DNA of 43,785 nucleotides from Elizabethkingia argenteiflava (lineage in GTDB: Bacteria; Bacteroidota; Bacteroidia; Flavobacteriales; Weeksellaceae). The stretch lies in assembly GCF_009904105.1 (NCBI RefSeq), contig NZ_JAAABJ010000634.1, forward strand, positions 1-43,785, in the 5' to 3' direction. The position numbers and the translations under genes were made by a program. The notes beneath the pieces were generated by a model that was given only the letters and a program-made list of their open reading frames with translations, was not told the origin of the DNA and made no database searches. Positions 33,061 to 42,060 of this stretch are shown piece by piece. Position 1 is the first letter of the stretch. Each line of letters starts with the position of its first letter.

Positions 33061-33756
33061 TCAGGTGCTAACCCCAAAAATATAACCTATTATAGCTGTT
33101 AAAGCCATAGCAGCGGTTCCCCAACAGCAAATTCTTCCTACCGCTATACTTATTTTAGAGCCGCCAGTTTTAGCCGCAATGGCCCCTAACAACATAAGGA
33201 ATACAATCGAAAAAGCATATTCATAATAAATCATATCGGAGATAGGTGCGAAAAGAGCTACTAAAAAAGGTAATAAACCACCTCCTGTAAAAGAGGCGAA
33301 TGATGAGGTTGCGGCTTGAAGAGGTTTTGCGGTGGTGATTTCATTAATGCCCAGTTCATCTCTGGCATGGGTCTCTAAGGCATTGTGGTGGGTGAGTTCC
33401 TGCGCAACTTTTAGGGCCAGTGTAGGATTTAGACCTCTGTTTTCGTATATTTTGGCTAATTCATTCAGCTCTATTTCAGGCATGTTTTCCAGTTCCTGAG
33501 CTTCTCTTTCCAAATCCGACTTTTCGGTATCCGCTTGTGAACTTACCGATACATATTCTCCGGCTGCCATCGCCATGGCGCCAGAGACGAGACCAGCTAG
33601 TGAAGCTAGTATGATAGCTTCCCGAGAAGGGTGGGCAGCGGCCACACCTATGGTGATGCTGGTGGTGGAAAGTATACCATCATTGGCCCCGAGCACAGCG
33701 GCCCTTAGCCAGCCCATACGATTAACATAATGTTTTTCCAAAAGATCATGTGACAT
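33061..33756 (-). CDS. VIT-family iron/manganese transporter
   Basis: 231 residues, CCC1/VIT1 family. N-terminal span NDGILSTTSITIGVAAA after GWLRAAVLGA, then MAMAAGEYVSVSSQADTEK with the conserved glycine-acidic pair, a cytoplasmic helical segment rich in Glu (about 75-135) that binds metal in plant VIT1, and three C-terminal spans. Members move Fe2+ or Mn2+ out of the cytoplasm. Alone on the minus strand, with a -7 box about 60 bases upstream. Relevance to iron load linked with the di-iron and Fe-S enzymes in the window is only inference. Confidence 0.9.
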   Translation of the reverse strand: MSHDLLEKHYVNRMGWLRAAVLGANDGILSTTSITIGVAAAHPSREAIILASLAGLVSGAMAMAAGEYVSVSSQADTEKSDLEREAQELENMPEIELNELAKIYENRGLNPTLALKVAQELTHHNALETHARDELGINEITTAKPLQAATSSFASFTGGGLLPFLVALFAPISDMIYYEYAFSIVFLMLLGAIAAKTGGSKISIAVGRICCWGTAAMALTAIIGYIFGVST

Positions 33757-33813
33757 ACTATTTTGCTTTTAAGTGTGGAACAACACCTCATTTCTATACT
33801 GATAAGCGATTTA

Positions 33814-33821
33814 CAAATTTA
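33814..33821 (-). promoter_or_regulatory. -7 box of the VIT-family gene
   Basis: CAAATTTA on the + strand reads TAAATTTG on the minus strand, an exact match to TAnnTTTG, 57 bases before the start codon of the transporter gene. Confidence 0.45.
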
Positions 33822-33961
33822 TTTTCAATAGATACACTAACAGTATATTGGTGATATGAAATTACGCATATTTTAATAATGCTGAATAAGATATTGTTGT
33901 TGATCGTTAAAAAATAGAGGGCATACAAAAGCTGTTCATATGTCTTGCTTATCTCAATATT

Positions 33962-34822
33962 TCAGGAGAGCTGTAAGAATTTTTCAATGGTTTTTCTAGT
34001 TTCATTAACCTCGTGTACACGGAGTATGTTAGCGCCTTTTTTAAGGAGGTTAAGGTGTAAAGCCTGAGTCTGTGTAGTAATCTCCAGTGGGGAGAGACCC
34101 AAAGGTTTGTAGATAAATGATTTTCGCGATATGCCGATCAGGAGGGGCCACCTTCTAAATCCCAATAAATCGGCGTCTTGCACTATCTTGAGCTGATCCT
34201 CAATGGTCTTTCCAAATCCGAATCCGGGATCCAAAATAAGATCATGAACGCCCAGTTGGTTAAGCGCTTCGATTTTTTGTGTAAAAAAATAATTGATATC
34301 GGAGATAATATCAGAATGCTTTAAAGTATCATGCATTTGGGAGAAGCTCGGGTTCACGTGCATCAAGATATAAGGAAGGCCTACTCTTGCCACAGTAGCG
34401 AACATTTCTGGATCGAATTGTCCGCCTGAAATATCGTTAATGATATCCACTCCTTCTTCCGCAGCATATTGAACAGTTTCCGCATAGAAGGTATCTACCG
34501 ATAGTAAAGTTTCCGGAAATTCCTTTTTTAGCTGTGAAATGATATGGCCTAAACGCTTTCTTTCTTCCTTAGCGCTTACTTGTTGCGAACGCGGATGAGT
34601 GGATTGAGGGCCAATATCAATAATGGAGGCCCCTTCCTTAATCATTCTTTCTGCATGTGAGTAAGCGTATTTTTCTTGATTAAACAAACCTCCATCCGAG
34701 AAAGAATCGGGAGTGAGATTAAGAATACCCATAATAAGGGGTTTTTCAAGAGAAATTAATTTGCCACGACAATTGAGGCTATAGGTCTGATTATGCACGT
34801 TTTTTTCTATATTCATATTCAT
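33962..34822 (-). CDS. folP: dihydropteroate synthase
   Basis: Folate pathway enzyme joining p-aminobenzoate to the pterin pyrophosphate, and the sulfonamide target. 286 residues, TIM barrel. Seen: IMGILNLTPDSFSDGG, DIGPQSTHPRSQ (the first pterin loop; usually GxxSTRP, here STHPRS), DVDTFYAETV-like region, DPGFGFGKTIEDQ and the C-terminal LIGISRKSF. Divergent from the DUF1599 gene, sharing a 53-base control region. No other folate gene adjoins. Confidence 0.95.
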   Translation of the reverse strand: MNMNIEKNVHNQTYSLNCRGKLISLEKPLIMGILNLTPDSFSDGGLFNQEKYAYSHAERMIKEGASIIDIGPQSTHPRSQQVSAKEERKRLGHIISQLKKEFPETLLSVDTFYAETVQYAAEEGVDIINDISGGQFDPEMFATVARVGLPYILMHVNPSFSQMHDTLKHSDIISDINYFFTQKIEALNQLGVHDLILDPGFGFGKTIEDQLKIVQDADLLGFRRWPLLIGISRKSFIYKPLGLSPLEITTQTQALHLNLLKKGANILRVHEVNETRKTIEKFLQLS

Positions 34823-34849
34823 CAGCTTTCTTGCTTTAGGCTAAATTTG

Positions 34850-34857
34850 TATCTTTG
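34850..34857 (+). promoter_or_regulatory. -7 box of the DUF1599 gene
   Basis: TATCTTTG ends 18 bases before the ATG at 34876; another TAnnTTTG match (TAAATTTG) lies directly before it at 34842-34849. Either could be used. A TTG at 34831 is close to the -33 position. Confidence 0.5.
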
Positions 34858-34875
34858 ACATGAGAATGCTAATTT

Positions 34876-35409
34876 ATGCAAAATACAGCAATTGAATTTG
34901 AGTCAATAATCGCCGAATGTAGGGAATTATTTAGTAAAAAAATGCAGGACTACGGAGCTGCCTGGAGAGTGATGAGACCCAGTTCGATTACCGATCAGAT
35001 TTATATTAAGATTAACCGCATCCGCACTTTGCAGATGAGTAGTGTGAAAATGGTAGATGAGGATGAACGGGTTGAGTTTATAGCAATCATCAATTATTCT
35101 ATTATAGGGCTTATCCAGCTGGAAAGAGGATTTATCCAATCCTTGGAAGAAGATGCAGAAAACATCATGCAACAATACGATGATTACGCTCACCGGGCGA
35201 AAGAATTAATGATGCGAAAGAATCATGATTATGGTGAAGCCTGGCGGGAAATGAGAATATCTTCTATTACTGATCTTATCTATCAAAAAGTGCTTCGCAC
35301 CAAACAAATTGAAGATAATCAAGGAAAAACTTTAGTATCAGAAGGCTTAGACGCTAACTATTTTGATATGTTGAACTATGCTGTTTTTTGTTTAATTAAA
35401 ATGAATTAG
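34876..35409 (+). CDS. DUF1599 protein with internal duplication
   Basis: 177 residues, a Bacteroidota family of unknown function (nucleotide modification has been suggested for it). Two halves repeat the same motif: KKMQDYGAAWRVMRPSSITD at about 16-35 and RKNHDYGEAWREMRISSITD in the second half, each followed by (I)Y.K..R...Q and then a hydrophobic FIAIINYSIIGL or YFDMLNYAVFCLI helix. So the protein is a tandem pair of one helical unit, possibly a MazG-like all-alpha fold. First gene of a run with the BT_3928-type gene and tpiA. Confidence 0.85.
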   Translation: MQNTAIEFESIIAECRELFSKKMQDYGAAWRVMRPSSITDQIYIKINRIRTLQMSSVKMVDEDERVEFIAIINYSIIGLIQLERGFIQSLEEDAENIMQQYDDYAHRAKELMMRKNHDYGEAWREMRISSITDLIYQKVLRTKQIEDNQGKTLVSEGLDANYFDMLNYAVFCLIKMN

Positions 35410-35436
35410 GCGTTACTAATAATAAAAAATATTACG

Positions 35437-36522
35437 ATGAAAAAAATAATTAGAGTTTTTGTAGCCTTTATTTTTATTATATCGGGTTTCCTAAAGGCTG
35501 TTGATCCCATCGGATTTTCCTTTAAGCTAGAAGAGTATTTCTCACCAGCTGTATTTAACATAGCATTTTTAGAAAAATGGGCCTTACCTATTGCTATACT
35601 TGTGGTAGTAGTCGAATTTTTATTAGGCGTTTTACTTCTCCTAAAAATAAAACTTAGAGACACCTTGCTGTGTCTTCTGGTGATTTGTATATTTTTCGGT
35701 TTCCTCACCTTTTATTCCGCCTATTTTAATGTCGTTACAGACTGTGGTTGTTTTGGTGATGCTTTAAAACTCACACCTTGGACTTCTTTTCTTAAAGACA
35801 TCATATTGCTGGGGCTGATTTTATTTTTATGGCGAGCCTATAAAGGAGATCTAGGCAGTAATATTTGTTTTTTTAAAAGTGGCTTCCCGAGGATAACTTT
35901 CTTCTTACTGAGTTGCATTTTTTTATCCATTATAATACTAAAAGGAGTACTAGGAGAACCTTATATAGATTTTAGAGATTATAAAATAGGCACTGATTTA
36001 AGGTGGGAAAAAGCTAAAATAGAGGAAAACCCTTCGGAATACGAAGTTTTTTATACGCTTAAAAATACACAAACAGGTCAGCACAAAAGCCTATCTCAGG
36101 ATGAATACCTTTCTTCTAACATCTGGAAAGATGCAAATTGGCAGATAGAGTCGGATAAAACCTATGAGAAATTAAAGAAAAAAGGTTACGAATCCACCAT
36201 TAAAAACTTTAAAATTACCGATATTGATGGGCAGGATGTTACCGATCAAATTCTCAATGAGCCCCGAATATTTATAGTGTTTACCTATAAACCAGAAAAA
36301 CTTTCCCAAAGCTTAATCGACAATATAGAAAAGGGGCTTTTAAGAGAAAAAGCAAAAATATATGCCGTTTCTACCCAAATAGATACCTTCAGTAAGGTAC
36401 CTCATGGAACCATGGATGCTACAGCGATAAAAACCATTGCCAGAAGTAACCCTTTTTTACTTATTCTGGAAAATGGAAAGATTGTACTCAAAGAGGAGGC
36501 AAAAGATTATTTTAACGATTGA
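35437..36522 (+). CDS. BT_3928-type membrane protein (DoxX/MauE-like)
   Basis: 361 residues. The first 140 form four spans of the DoxX/MauE type, opening with FIFIISGFLKAVDPIGFSFKLEEYF and carrying a cysteine pair in VTDCGCFGDALKLTPW, the motif of MauE/VKOR-like redox partners. A further span (about 155-172) precedes a soluble C-terminal domain (about 180-361) without a thioredoxin CxxC. It may pass electrons for disulfide chemistry in the periplasm, but function is not proven. 27 bases after DUF1599, likely same operon. Confidence 0.82.
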   Translation: MKKIIRVFVAFIFIISGFLKAVDPIGFSFKLEEYFSPAVFNIAFLEKWALPIAILVVVVEFLLGVLLLLKIKLRDTLLCLLVICIFFGFLTFYSAYFNVVTDCGCFGDALKLTPWTSFLKDIILLGLILFLWRAYKGDLGSNICFFKSGFPRITFFLLSCIFLSIIILKGVLGEPYIDFRDYKIGTDLRWEKAKIEENPSEYEVFYTLKNTQTGQHKSLSQDEYLSSNIWKDANWQIESDKTYEKLKKKGYESTIKNFKITDIDGQDVTDQILNEPRIFIVFTYKPEKLSQSLIDNIEKGLLREKAKIYAVSTQIDTFSKVPHGTMDATAIKTIARSNPFLLILENGKIVLKEEAKDYFND

Positions 36523-36659
36523 AACGATTAAATTTAATTCAAGAGTATAAATAAGAACAGCGGATTATTTTTAGCACTTCATGGTATTAAGTTGTAGCAA
36601 AAGGTTATGGAGAGGATGTTAATCTTCAGATAAGAATCAATAAAAATATAATATAATTT

Positions 36660-37418
36660 ATGAGAAGGAAAATTGTAGCTGGAAATTGGAAAATGAATAA
36701 AACATTTTCTGAAGCACAAGAGCTGATGAACCAGCTTTCGACATACCAAAAGAAGCATACTTCGGGTTGTGAAGTATATATAGCTCCCCCCTCGCTTTAT
36801 CTTACAGCAGCTATGGATATTTTTACCCAGCATGAAGTGAGGGTATTCTCACAAGAGGTATCCCTGCATACAGAAGGCGCCTTTACCGGTGAAATATCAG
36901 TGGATATGCTTAGTTCTATTCGTGCTACGGGAACGCTTATCGGACATTCTGAAAGAAGACAATACCACGGTGAAACCGATGCAAATTGCAATAAAAAAGT
37001 GAAATTAGCATTGGATAAAGGCCTTATTCCCATTTACTGCAATGGAGAAACACTGGAGCAAAGAAAGTCAGGACAGCATTTTAATGTGATTAAAGATCAA
37101 ACCGAGGTAGCGCTTTTCAGCCTTACGCCAGATGAAATTAAAAAAGTCGTTATTGCCTATGAGCCGGTTTGGGCTATTGGTACGGGTGAAACAGCTAGCC
37201 CAGAGCAGGCACAGGAAATACATGCTTATATTAGGGGGCTCATAGCAGAGAAATATGGACAGGAGGTAGCAGATGAAGTCTCTATTCTTTATGGAGGTAG
37301 CGTAAAACCAGACAATGCCAAAGAAATCTTTTCTAAGCCCGATGTAGATGGTGGTCTTATCGGTGGCGCTTCTCTTAAAATTGACGATTTTACGGCGATT
37401 ATTAAAGCTTTTGATTAA
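36660..37418 (+). CDS. tpiA: triose-phosphate isomerase
   Basis: Glycolytic and gluconeogenic enzyme interconverting dihydroxyacetone phosphate and glyceraldehyde 3-phosphate. 252 residues, TIM barrel, with catalytic K11 (AGNWKMNK), H96 (IGHSERR) and E168 (AYEPVWAIGTG), the phosphate loop YGGSVK and GGLIGGASL at the end. Complete and of normal length. 137 bases after the BT_3928-type gene. Confidence 0.97.
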   Translation: MRRKIVAGNWKMNKTFSEAQELMNQLSTYQKKHTSGCEVYIAPPSLYLTAAMDIFTQHEVRVFSQEVSLHTEGAFTGEISVDMLSSIRATGTLIGHSERRQYHGETDANCNKKVKLALDKGLIPIYCNGETLEQRKSGQHFNVIKDQTEVALFSLTPDEIKKVVIAYEPVWAIGTGETASPEQAQEIHAYIRGLIAEKYGQEVADEVSILYGGSVKPDNAKEIFSKPDVDGGLIGGASLKIDDFTAIIKAFD

Positions 37419-37458
37419 ATTTTCAATAATCTGAAGAGAGAAGGAAAAGAAATAACAA

Positions 37459-37495
37459 AAGGCGAGGAGGGATGTGTAATTTGCAGATTCGCCTT
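37459..37495. repeat. inverted repeat between tpiA and prmA
   Basis: AAGGCGA at 37459-37465 and TCGCCTT at 37489-37495 are perfect 7-bp arms with a 23-base spacer. It may be a weak terminator of tpiA or a structure in the prmA leader; it ends 13 bases before the prmA ATG. Confidence 0.35.
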
Positions 37496-37508
37496 AAAAA
37501 TAGGATAG

Positions 37509-38336
37509 ATGACACAATATTTAGAATTTGATTTTAATATAGAGCCTGTTGAACCATGGAGTGAGATCTTAATGGCAGAACTTATCGAATTAGGATTTGA
37601 TAGTTTTACCGAAAAAAATAATGGAATTCTGGCTTACATTCAATCGGATTTATTCAACGAAGAAGCCCTGAAAATAAAAAGCTTGCTCAATCATCAAGAA
37701 GTAAAGGTTTCCTATACTTTTAAAAAAATGCCCAATATTAATTGGAATGAAGAGTGGGAGAAAAATTTTCAGCCCATAAATGTAGAAAATAAAGTATTGA
37801 TTCGGGCTGAATTTCACCAGCCTCAAGGCTTTGAAGAAGAAATTATCATTCAACCTAAAATGTCTTTTGGCACCGGCCACCACGCGACTACTTATCTCAT
37901 GATTCAGCAGATGTTGGATATGGATTTTAAAGGGAAAAAAGTACTCGATATGGGATGTGGGACTTCGGTTTTAGCCATTTATGCTGGAAAAAAGGGAGCT
38001 TCTGATATTCTGGGGATCGATATAGATGAATGGGCAGTAGAGAATTCTAGAGAAAATGCGGAGCGTAACAACATTTCAATGCGAGTAGAGTTAGGGACCG
38101 CTGATCAGTTGGATACAACTTTATATGATATTATTTTAGCCAATATCAATCGCAATATTTTGATCTCGGATATTCCGAGATATGTTAAAGTATTAAAACC
38201 TGGAGGGCAGCTATTGCTTTCGGGTTTATGTTTTTTTGATGAGGAAGATATCCTACAGGTGTGTGAAGGGCAAAAACTTCGCCTACATAAAAAACTACAA
38301 CGAGAAGAATGGATTTCTCTACTCTTAAGTAAATAA
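37509..38336 (+). CDS. prmA: ribosomal protein L11 methyltransferase
   Basis: SAM-dependent enzyme that trimethylates ribosomal protein L11. 275 residues. A short N-terminal substrate domain (EFDFNIEPVEPWSEILMAEL, WNEEWEKNFQPI) leads into the methyltransferase: MSFGTGHHATT at about 118-128, SAM-binding VLDMGCGTSVLAIYAG, IDIDEWAV and the DIILANINRNIL active-site strand. Its stop codon overlaps a perfect palindromic terminator. Confidence 0.94.
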   Translation: MTQYLEFDFNIEPVEPWSEILMAELIELGFDSFTEKNNGILAYIQSDLFNEEALKIKSLLNHQEVKVSYTFKKMPNINWNEEWEKNFQPINVENKVLIRAEFHQPQGFEEEIIIQPKMSFGTGHHATTYLMIQQMLDMDFKGKKVLDMGCGTSVLAIYAGKKGASDILGIDIDEWAVENSRENAERNNISMRVELGTADQLDTTLYDIILANINRNILISDIPRYVKVLKPGGQLLLSGLCFFDEEDILQVCEGQKLRLHKKLQREEWISLLLSK

Positions 38337-38366
38337 AGAGGACCGTCTAGCTAGACGGTCCTCTTT
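38335..38366. terminator. 32-bp perfect palindrome, terminator of prmA
   Basis: AAAGAGGACCGTCTAG (38335-38350) is followed directly by its exact reverse complement (38351-38366). The hairpin ends in TTT and continues ATTTTA. It begins inside the prmA stop codon (38334-38336), so stem formation and stopping ribosomes are in direct contact. Confidence 0.88.
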
Positions 38367-38567
38367 ATTTTAGGGCCGATAGTCTTTTTATAAATTTCTT
38401 TTCAAAGGTTAAAGTATTTTATATCGTTTCTAAATTTATAAATTTTGATAAAAAAACAAATATTGCTATACAATTATAAAGTCATATCTCTTAATTGTAA
38501 AAATGTTTTTTCCTTCATCCTCGCTTATGGATAAAAGGCTAAAACTTAGTGTTTATCGGCTAAGTTG

Positions 38568-38575
38568 TATATTTG
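38568..38575 (+). promoter_or_regulatory. -7 box of gpsA-mqo
   Basis: TATATTTG, exact TAnnTTTG, 19 bases before the ATG at 38595. A TTAG at 38546 is at the -33 distance. Confidence 0.55.
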
Positions 38576-38594
38576 TACGAGTTAAATTGTGATA

Positions 38595-39605
38595 ATGGCT
38601 AAAAAAAAGTTCGATACAGAGATGCGTGTGGGGGTTGTAGGAAGTGGTAGTTTTGCTACTGCTATTGTGAAAATGCTCACCGAAAACTGTGAAATCGTTC
38701 ATTGGTGTGTAAGAAACGAATTTGTAAAGGGAGCTGTTGAACTTAGGCGCCATAATCCGTCCTATCTTACAGCGGTACTTTTTAACTTAAAGCAATTGCG
38801 TTTAAGTACTGATATTAATGAGTTGGTATCCGTTTGTGATGTCATTATTTTAGTAACCCCCTCTATTTATCTGGATAAGGCACTGCAAACTTTGAAAGTT
38901 AGTGTTAAGAATAAACTCTTTGTATCCGCTATTAAAGGTATAGTCCCCGAGCAAAACGATATAGTGGCCCATTTTTTAAAGGAAAAATATAAGATAGATT
39001 TAAAAAATCAGGCAGTTATTTCTGGTCCTTGTCATGCTGAAGAAGTAGCTATGGAAAGACTTTCCTACCTTACCGTATCTGCTTCTGAAAAACAAAAAAG
39101 TGGCATCATAGCCCAGTTATTATCATCTCACTTTATAAGAGTACACCAATCTTGCGACATTTTAGGAAATGAATACAGTGCTGTATTGAAGAATATATAT
39201 GCTATAGGAGCGGGAATAGCTTATGGCCTGGGGTATGGCGATAACTTTAATGCCGTATATGTATCCAATGCCATTCGTGAAATGGCCCTTTATCTGAAAG
39301 CGATTGATCCTAATACCCGAGATGTAAACCAATCTTCTATCCTGGGAGATCTATTGGTAACTGCTTATTCTTTATTCAGTCGTAATAGAATGCTCGGTAA
39401 TTTGATAGGAAAGGGGTATACCGTAAAATCTGCTATTCAATCGATGAATATGGTTGCCGAAGGTTATTATGCGACTAAAAGTATCTATCAGATTGGGAAG
39501 AAAAGAAAATTAAAACTCCCCATTGTAAGTGTAATATACAATATTCTTTACGAGGGAAAAGATGCTGAAAAACAATTTAAAAAATTAACTGCTAAACTTA
39601 ACTGA
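38595..39605 (+). CDS. gpsA: glycerol-3-phosphate dehydrogenase [NAD(P)+]
   Basis: Makes sn-glycerol 3-phosphate from dihydroxyacetone phosphate for phospholipids. 336 residues from ATG 38595; a GTG two codons earlier (38589) is less likely. Rossmann motif VGVVGSGSFATAIVKML, then SAIKGIVPEQ, GPCHAEEVAMERLSYL, the catalytic-lysine helix VLKNIYAIGAGIAYGLGYGDN and SNAIREM. Only 13 bases from mqo, so the two probably form one operon. Confidence 0.94.
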   Translation: MAKKKFDTEMRVGVVGSGSFATAIVKMLTENCEIVHWCVRNEFVKGAVELRRHNPSYLTAVLFNLKQLRLSTDINELVSVCDVIILVTPSIYLDKALQTLKVSVKNKLFVSAIKGIVPEQNDIVAHFLKEKYKIDLKNQAVISGPCHAEEVAMERLSYLTVSASEKQKSGIIAQLLSSHFIRVHQSCDILGNEYSAVLKNIYAIGAGIAYGLGYGDNFNAVYVSNAIREMALYLKAIDPNTRDVNQSSILGDLLVTAYSLFSRNRMLGNLIGKGYTVKSAIQSMNMVAEGYYATKSIYQIGKKRKLKLPIVSVIYNILYEGKDAEKQFKKLTAKLN

Positions 39606-39618
39606 ACTTTATAATAAA

Positions 39619-41100
39619 ATGAATCCGAAATCTAAATATGATGTGGTTCTTGTTGGAGGAGGTGTAATGAGTGCTACTTTAGGGACCCTACTCCACGAGT
39701 TTGATCCCAATTTGAAAATTGCACTTTTTGAAAGGCTCAAAGATGTAGCGTTGGAAAGTTCATCGGCGTGGAATAATGCTGGTACAGGGCATGCCGCTTT
39801 TTGTGAGCTAAATTACACAGTTCCGACACAGGATGGTTCTGTAGATATTGCTAAGGCTGAGAGGATTGTAGAACAATTTGAAATTTCAAAACAGTTTTGG
39901 GCATACTTAGTGAATAAAGGTTATATCCATTCACCTAAGGAGTTTATTAATTCTTGTCCTCATATGAGCTTGGTTTTTGGAGAAAAAGATATAGAATTCC
40001 TAAAGAACCGCTATCAAGCCATGAGTAAAACTCACCTTTTTGAAGGTATGGAGTTTTCTGAAGATCATCATAAACTCAGAGAATGGATCCCCTTAATTAT
40101 GCGATCCAGAAACGCCTCTGAAAAGTTAGCAGCTACCCGTGTGGAAATGGGAACAGATGTCGATTTTGGTGCTCTAACCAGAAAAATGGTGGAACACCTA
40201 AAGAGTGTGGCCAATGTAGATGTTTTTTGCTACCATGAAGTAAAAGATCTTGTGGAGAAAAAGGGTACCTGGAAGATGAAAATTAAAAACCGAATGGATA
40301 ATAAATCTGTAGAAGTAAAGTCCGATTTCGTGTTTATTGGGGCAGGGGGCTATGCCTTATCCTTATTAGAAAGCTCTGGTATAAAAGAGAGCAAAGGCTA
40401 TGGAGGATTCCCCGTAAGTGGTCAATGGTTGGTTACCAGAGATCCGGAACTCATAGCTATGCATCAGGCAAAAGTATATACCATGGCTACATTAGGTGCT
40501 CCCCCCATGAGTGTGCCGCATTTAGATCTTAGAATTATTGATGGGGAAAAAGCCTTACTCTTTGGGCCTTTTGCTGGATTTTCTACCAAATTTTTAAAAA
40601 ATGGAAGTTATCTGGACTTGCCGGAAAGTATTAATTTTAAAAATATTCGCTCCTTATTTGGTGCCTGGTGGCATAATCTGTCACTCACCAGATATCTCAT
40701 CCGACAGGTCACTATGAATAAAGACCAGCGTATCGCTCATTTAAGAGATTTCGTGAAAGATGCAAATGCTGATAAATGGGATTTACTCGTAGCTGGACAA
40801 AGAGTACAGATTATTAAAAGAGATGAAGCAGAAGGAGGAAAACTCGAGTTTGGAACTGAGGTGGTAACCAATGATAAGGGTAGTATAGCCTCTCTATTGG
40901 GAGCTTCGCCAGGAGCGAGTACTGCTGCTTTTGCTATGATTAACGTTTTGGAGAAATGTTTTGGAGAAAAGCTGCATAAAGAGTGGCATGAAAAACTTTT
41001 AGAAATGGTGCCTTCGTACGGTCAACGTCTTAAAGATAATGTAGCGCTCACCCAACAAATAAGAGATTATACAAAAGAGAAACTCGAATTAGACTACTAA
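39619..41100 (+). CDS. mqo: malate:quinone oxidoreductase
   Basis: Peripheral membrane FAD enzyme that oxidises malate to oxaloacetate and passes electrons to quinone. 493 residues with the FAD dinucleotide motif VVLVGGGVMSATLGTLL at 9-25, ESSSAWNNAGTGHAA (45-60), EMGTDVDFG, FIGAGGYALSLL and the C-terminal LLGASPGASTAAFAM. The motifs FPVSGQWL and LFGPFAGFSTKFLKNGS fit Mqo strongly. Links the TCA cycle with respiration, possibly using the same quinol pool as the NO reductase. Confidence 0.96.
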   Translation: MNPKSKYDVVLVGGGVMSATLGTLLHEFDPNLKIALFERLKDVALESSSAWNNAGTGHAAFCELNYTVPTQDGSVDIAKAERIVEQFEISKQFWAYLVNKGYIHSPKEFINSCPHMSLVFGEKDIEFLKNRYQAMSKTHLFEGMEFSEDHHKLREWIPLIMRSRNASEKLAATRVEMGTDVDFGALTRKMVEHLKSVANVDVFCYHEVKDLVEKKGTWKMKIKNRMDNKSVEVKSDFVFIGAGGYALSLLESSGIKESKGYGGFPVSGQWLVTRDPELIAMHQAKVYTMATLGAPPMSVPHLDLRIIDGEKALLFGPFAGFSTKFLKNGSYLDLPESINFKNIRSLFGAWWHNLSLTRYLIRQVTMNKDQRIAHLRDFVKDANADKWDLLVAGQRVQIIKRDEAEGGKLEFGTEVVTNDKGSIASLLGASPGASTAAFAMINVLEKCFGEKLHKEWHEKLLEMVPSYGQRLKDNVALTQQIRDYTKEKLELDY

Positions 41101-41586
41101 TTCTTGTTCCTTTCCTCTTTTGGGGTAAAGGTGAGAAAAAGAGAAAAAGTACATATATATTAAAGAAAGTCCTTTGTTTAAGAAGGGCTTTTTTTATAGC
41201 TTTATTAAGCTATTTGGGAAACTCATATCGAATAGAGAAGCTTTTAGCTTTTTTAAATTTATGTCTTAGGATCCAATAACGTAAATGTTTGTTGATAGCA
41301 TGCTTCATTTCAATTAAGAAATTGGTGCTTATCCAATTTAGATGCTCCTCTAGAAAAAAGATTCATATATCATTTTGAGTATATTTTTTCATAGTTGCAT
41401 ACGGTGGTATAAGTAGAAGGTTAATTATAGCGTAAGTGTATTTACACTTATTCTCTTTCCATAAATCATGATGTTGGAAATTTACAATTGTTATATATTT
41501 ATAACTTATATGCATTATAATTTAACATAGTATTAAAACATATAATGCTTAAGATCTATTAGTTTAGAGACGAAAAATTATGGATT
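41101..41586. other. 486-base gap after mqo with a short unknown open frame
   Basis: Starts with the mqo terminator. On the minus strand 41210-41362 is open for 50 codons between stops and looks protein-like (EEHLNWISTNFLIEM, HAINKHLRYWILRHKFKKAK), but has no early start codon and no family I recognise; probably the tail of a decayed gene. The rest is AT-rich and includes several T runs. No RNA gene is seen. Confidence 0.45.
41166..41195 (+). terminator. terminator of gpsA-mqo
   Basis: AAGTCCTT (41167-41174) pairs with AAGGGCTT (41183-41190) with one T.G wobble and an 8-base loop, followed by T5 after the closing TT. It lies about 65 bases past the mqo stop. Confidence 0.75.
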
Positions 41587-42060
41587 ATGGTTAAAATTAT
41601 AGCATATAACCCGGAACATTTTTATGCACTCACTTCTTATGCACTTACACAAGATCAGGCCCGTTTTACATCTGAACCTGCGGATATTTTGGATGCATCA
41701 AAAGAAGATGCCCAAGATTACCTTAACTTTAGTATTTTATATCATGAAAAAGCCGTGGGATTCTTTTCTTTAGATTTTTCTTTTCACAGATTCTATAAAC
41801 CTAGGGATAAGAAGGTGGTCATTCTAAGATCATTAAGTTTAAATCCTTATTACCAAGGGAAAGGTATAGCTAAAAAAGCGCTGTTACAGCTTTCTTCTTT
41901 TATAAAAGAAAGTTTTTCCCCAATACAAGAAATCGCATTGGGGGTGCATATTAAGAATACACGTGCCTATGATCTGTATAAAAAAGTGGGTTATCAGCCT
42001 TTAGACGAAATGTTTATAGGAGAGAGAGGTCCCCTGTATATTATGGTGTTTAAAATTTAG
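41587..42060 (+). CDS. GNAT-family N-acetyltransferase
   Basis: 157 residues. The acetyl-CoA-binding motif is SLNPYYQGKGIAKKALLQL (about residues 87-105; Q/RxxGxG/A pattern), with beta strands KAVGFFSLDF before it and GVHIKNTRAYDLYKKVGYQP after it. The substrate (small amine, amino acid or protein N-terminus) is not readable. Convergent with mtaB: the last 4 bases of both genes overlap. Confidence 0.88.
   Translation: MVKIIAYNPEHFYALTSYALTQDQARFTSEPADILDASKEDAQDYLNFSILYHEKAVGFFSLDFSFHRFYKPRDKKVVILRSLSLNPYYQGKGIAKKALLQLSSFIKESFSPIQEIALGVHIKNTRAYDLYKKVGYQPLDEMFIGERGPLYIMVFKI

Noticed and set aside
38589-38594. GTG start of gpsA two codons earlier
   Set aside because: ATG at 38595 is better placed and gives the family's normal N-terminus.
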